64,000 bases of DNA from Dicaeum eximium. Lineage: Eukaryota > Chordata > Aves > Passeriformes > Dicaeidae. The notes under the pieces were generated by a model. It was not told the origin of the DNA and did no database searches. It saw nothing but the letters and a program-made list of their open reading frames with translations. Position 1 is the first letter of the stretch. The number at the start of each line of letters is the position of its first letter. Below are positions 62,721 through 64,000 of the stretch, in pieces. Location of the stretch: assembly GCA_013396995.1 (NCBI GenBank), contig VWZP01010273.1, positions 62,001-126,000 on the forward strand, read 5' to 3'. A program made the position numbers and the translations under genes.

Positions 62721-64000
62721 AGGTGTATGCAGACCTGATGCCTTGCACCCTACAGTGGCGTAAATTTGTGAACAGAGTTGGGACTGTACAGTGTGCACAA
62801 ATTCAGGCTTGTCTCCCCAGCTGCTGTCATCACAGTATAACGTTTAACCTTTTGAAACTCTGGAAATATTCACATACGTTTGCTCTAGTGGTTTTGCATA
62901 ATATAGTAATCAACTCCTTTGCCAAGAAATCAGCACAGCTCAGTTTTACCAAACTAATTCATATGTGTTCGAGATCTGAGTATTTCAAAATATGAGGTGG
63001 AGATTTGAGTATTTATGAGCCTATTCATGATCACAGTGACATCTTGCCATTTTTTCACTGACAAAGTTACTGATAGAGGTCAGCTTCAGTCAGTCAAAGC
63101 ACTGCTTTTCTGTCTTGTTTTTACTGGCAGCAGTTGCTTGTCAAGACAAACAAATTCATGATCTGTAACTCTTCCTTACTGTTAACATTTCAACAGCAGC
63201 CGAACTTTTCCACTTAGGGTATTTTCTTACTGGACTTTAGCCTTGTTACTTGTCTGGATTCAAGATTTGCTTAGAATTGTGATGGAGATTTCATTGATGC
63301 GATATCTGAGTTTAAATAGCGTGACTCTGAATAACATCACAGTCCTAGCTCACTCATGCAAGAAATGCTTAAAAATGCAATTCCTTTGTAGGCAGAGTTA
63401 GAATTTCTTTCAGTATGTACTGTGCACACACATTCAATTACAAGATAACCTTCACATCAAAGAGTTTTAAAACCTTCAAGAATGCCTAAATATAAACATC
63501 AAGGTGTGCTACTGACTGTTGTAGAATTATATTTTAAACATAAAATCCTTAACAATTTTAGAAAATTTAGGAGAAAACTTTTTGAGCCCCCATTTTTCCT
63601 TCAGAACATTCTTTTTTCAAAAACTGATTCTCTAGTTATGCATGAAGTGAATACAGCTGTATTTTCAAAGATGTTCCAGGAGTGTGCTGTCAGTAAAATT
63701 ACAAAACGCTTTTTGAGAATTCACACCTAAAATTCCCACATATCTGCTTGAAAAGGAGTCCTTTGAAGAACCCTTCCTGTTCTTAAGGTAGAAAGAAAAA
63801 TTACATGTTTGCAATTAGTGTTAAGTAGATGAGTGAAAACAGGACAGAGGTGGGTATGGGCTTCCCTACCCCATGGCTCTGGTCTCCTGCACCCCATCCA
63901 GCTGTTTGGGAAACACCACAGAGGCCAGGTGCATTCCCAGATCAGATGCATAAGGGGGTTACCTATTCACCATGATCACCAGGAGGGCAGTTCAGCATCA
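62721..64000. other. Unique DNA, GC-richer at the right edge
   Basis: No gene was recognised. The last 170 bases (from about 63830) become richer in G and C, and an element may begin there and continue beyond the window. The 74-codon minus-strand frame at 63727-63951 has no recognisable domain. Confidence 0.5.

Noticed and set aside
62434..62748. 104-codon minus-strand frame in a GC-richer patch
   Set aside because: GC-rich sequence has fewer stop codons; the translation has no known family pattern and the patch looks like an old insertion.
1..64000. CRISPR arrays, operons, phage or bacterial mobile elements
   Set aside because: No regularly spaced repeats, ribosome-binding-site/ORF pattern or prokaryotic gene families are present; the repeats are those of a bird genome.

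Overview
The window reads as nuclear DNA from a songbird (passerine) and appears to be non-coding throughout: AT-rich intergenic or long-intron sequence. Three sequence facts place it. (1) Several fragments of the avian CR1 LINE are present, with their characteristic tcacagaat / attctatga terminal repeats. (2) One SINE joins a tRNA-Ile-like head to a CR1 3' tail, the architecture described for TguSINE1 of songbirds. (3) Several solo or fragmentary endogenous-retrovirus LTRs of types common in bird genomes are present. No open reading frame of 60 codons or more reads like a host protein. The longest intact frame (133 codons, minus strand, 52913-53314) is the decayed 3' part of a CR1 reverse-transcriptase ORF. 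I found no tRNA or rRNA gene, CRISPR array, operon or bacterial/phage feature.

Layout, left to right. 0-4.3 kb: unique AT-rich DNA. 4.28-4.48 kb: two CR1-type ends that face away from each other. 5.2 kb: CR1 tail. 5.7-6.2 kb: isolated GC-rich patch with a TATA-like motif on the minus strand. 6.2-18 kb: unique DNA holding a diverged 90-bp tandem duplication (8.8 kb), a CA/poly-A microsatellite (10.4 kb) and A/C-rich low-complexity DNA (15.7 kb). 18.1-19.0 kb: a T/G-rich tract, then a degraded LTR. 20.9-21.05 kb: tRNA-Ile/CR1 SINE. 21-23.6 kb: unique DNA with several short palindromes and homeodomain-type motifs. 23.65-24.28 kb: second degraded LTR. 24.3-38.3 kb: long unique AT-rich stretch. 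38.3-39.1 kb: pyrimidine tract, then the best-preserved solo LTR. 40.0 kb: poly-T/TTTTG tract holding a 17-base run of N. 43.4, 46.9, 48.1 and 52.8 kb: four more CR1 fragments. 50.2 kb: LTR 3' end. 54.6-55.7 kb and 62.3-62.7 kb: GC-richer segments, probably old insertions, whose family I could not settle. The remainder is unique AT-rich DNA.

No genes here work together; the only functional relationship visible is parasitic. The tails of the CR1 copies at 43.4 and (inferred) 52.8 kb are of the type shared with the SINE at 20.9 kb, which fits a SINE moved by a CR1-X-like LINE. Any host function would have to be cis-regulatory. I list several candidate conserved or regulatory stretches at low confidence, because conservation cannot be judged from one sequence. 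Family names rest on recalled consensus patterns, not on a database search, and element boundaries are usually good to about 10-30 bases. I see no convincing previously undescribed system.
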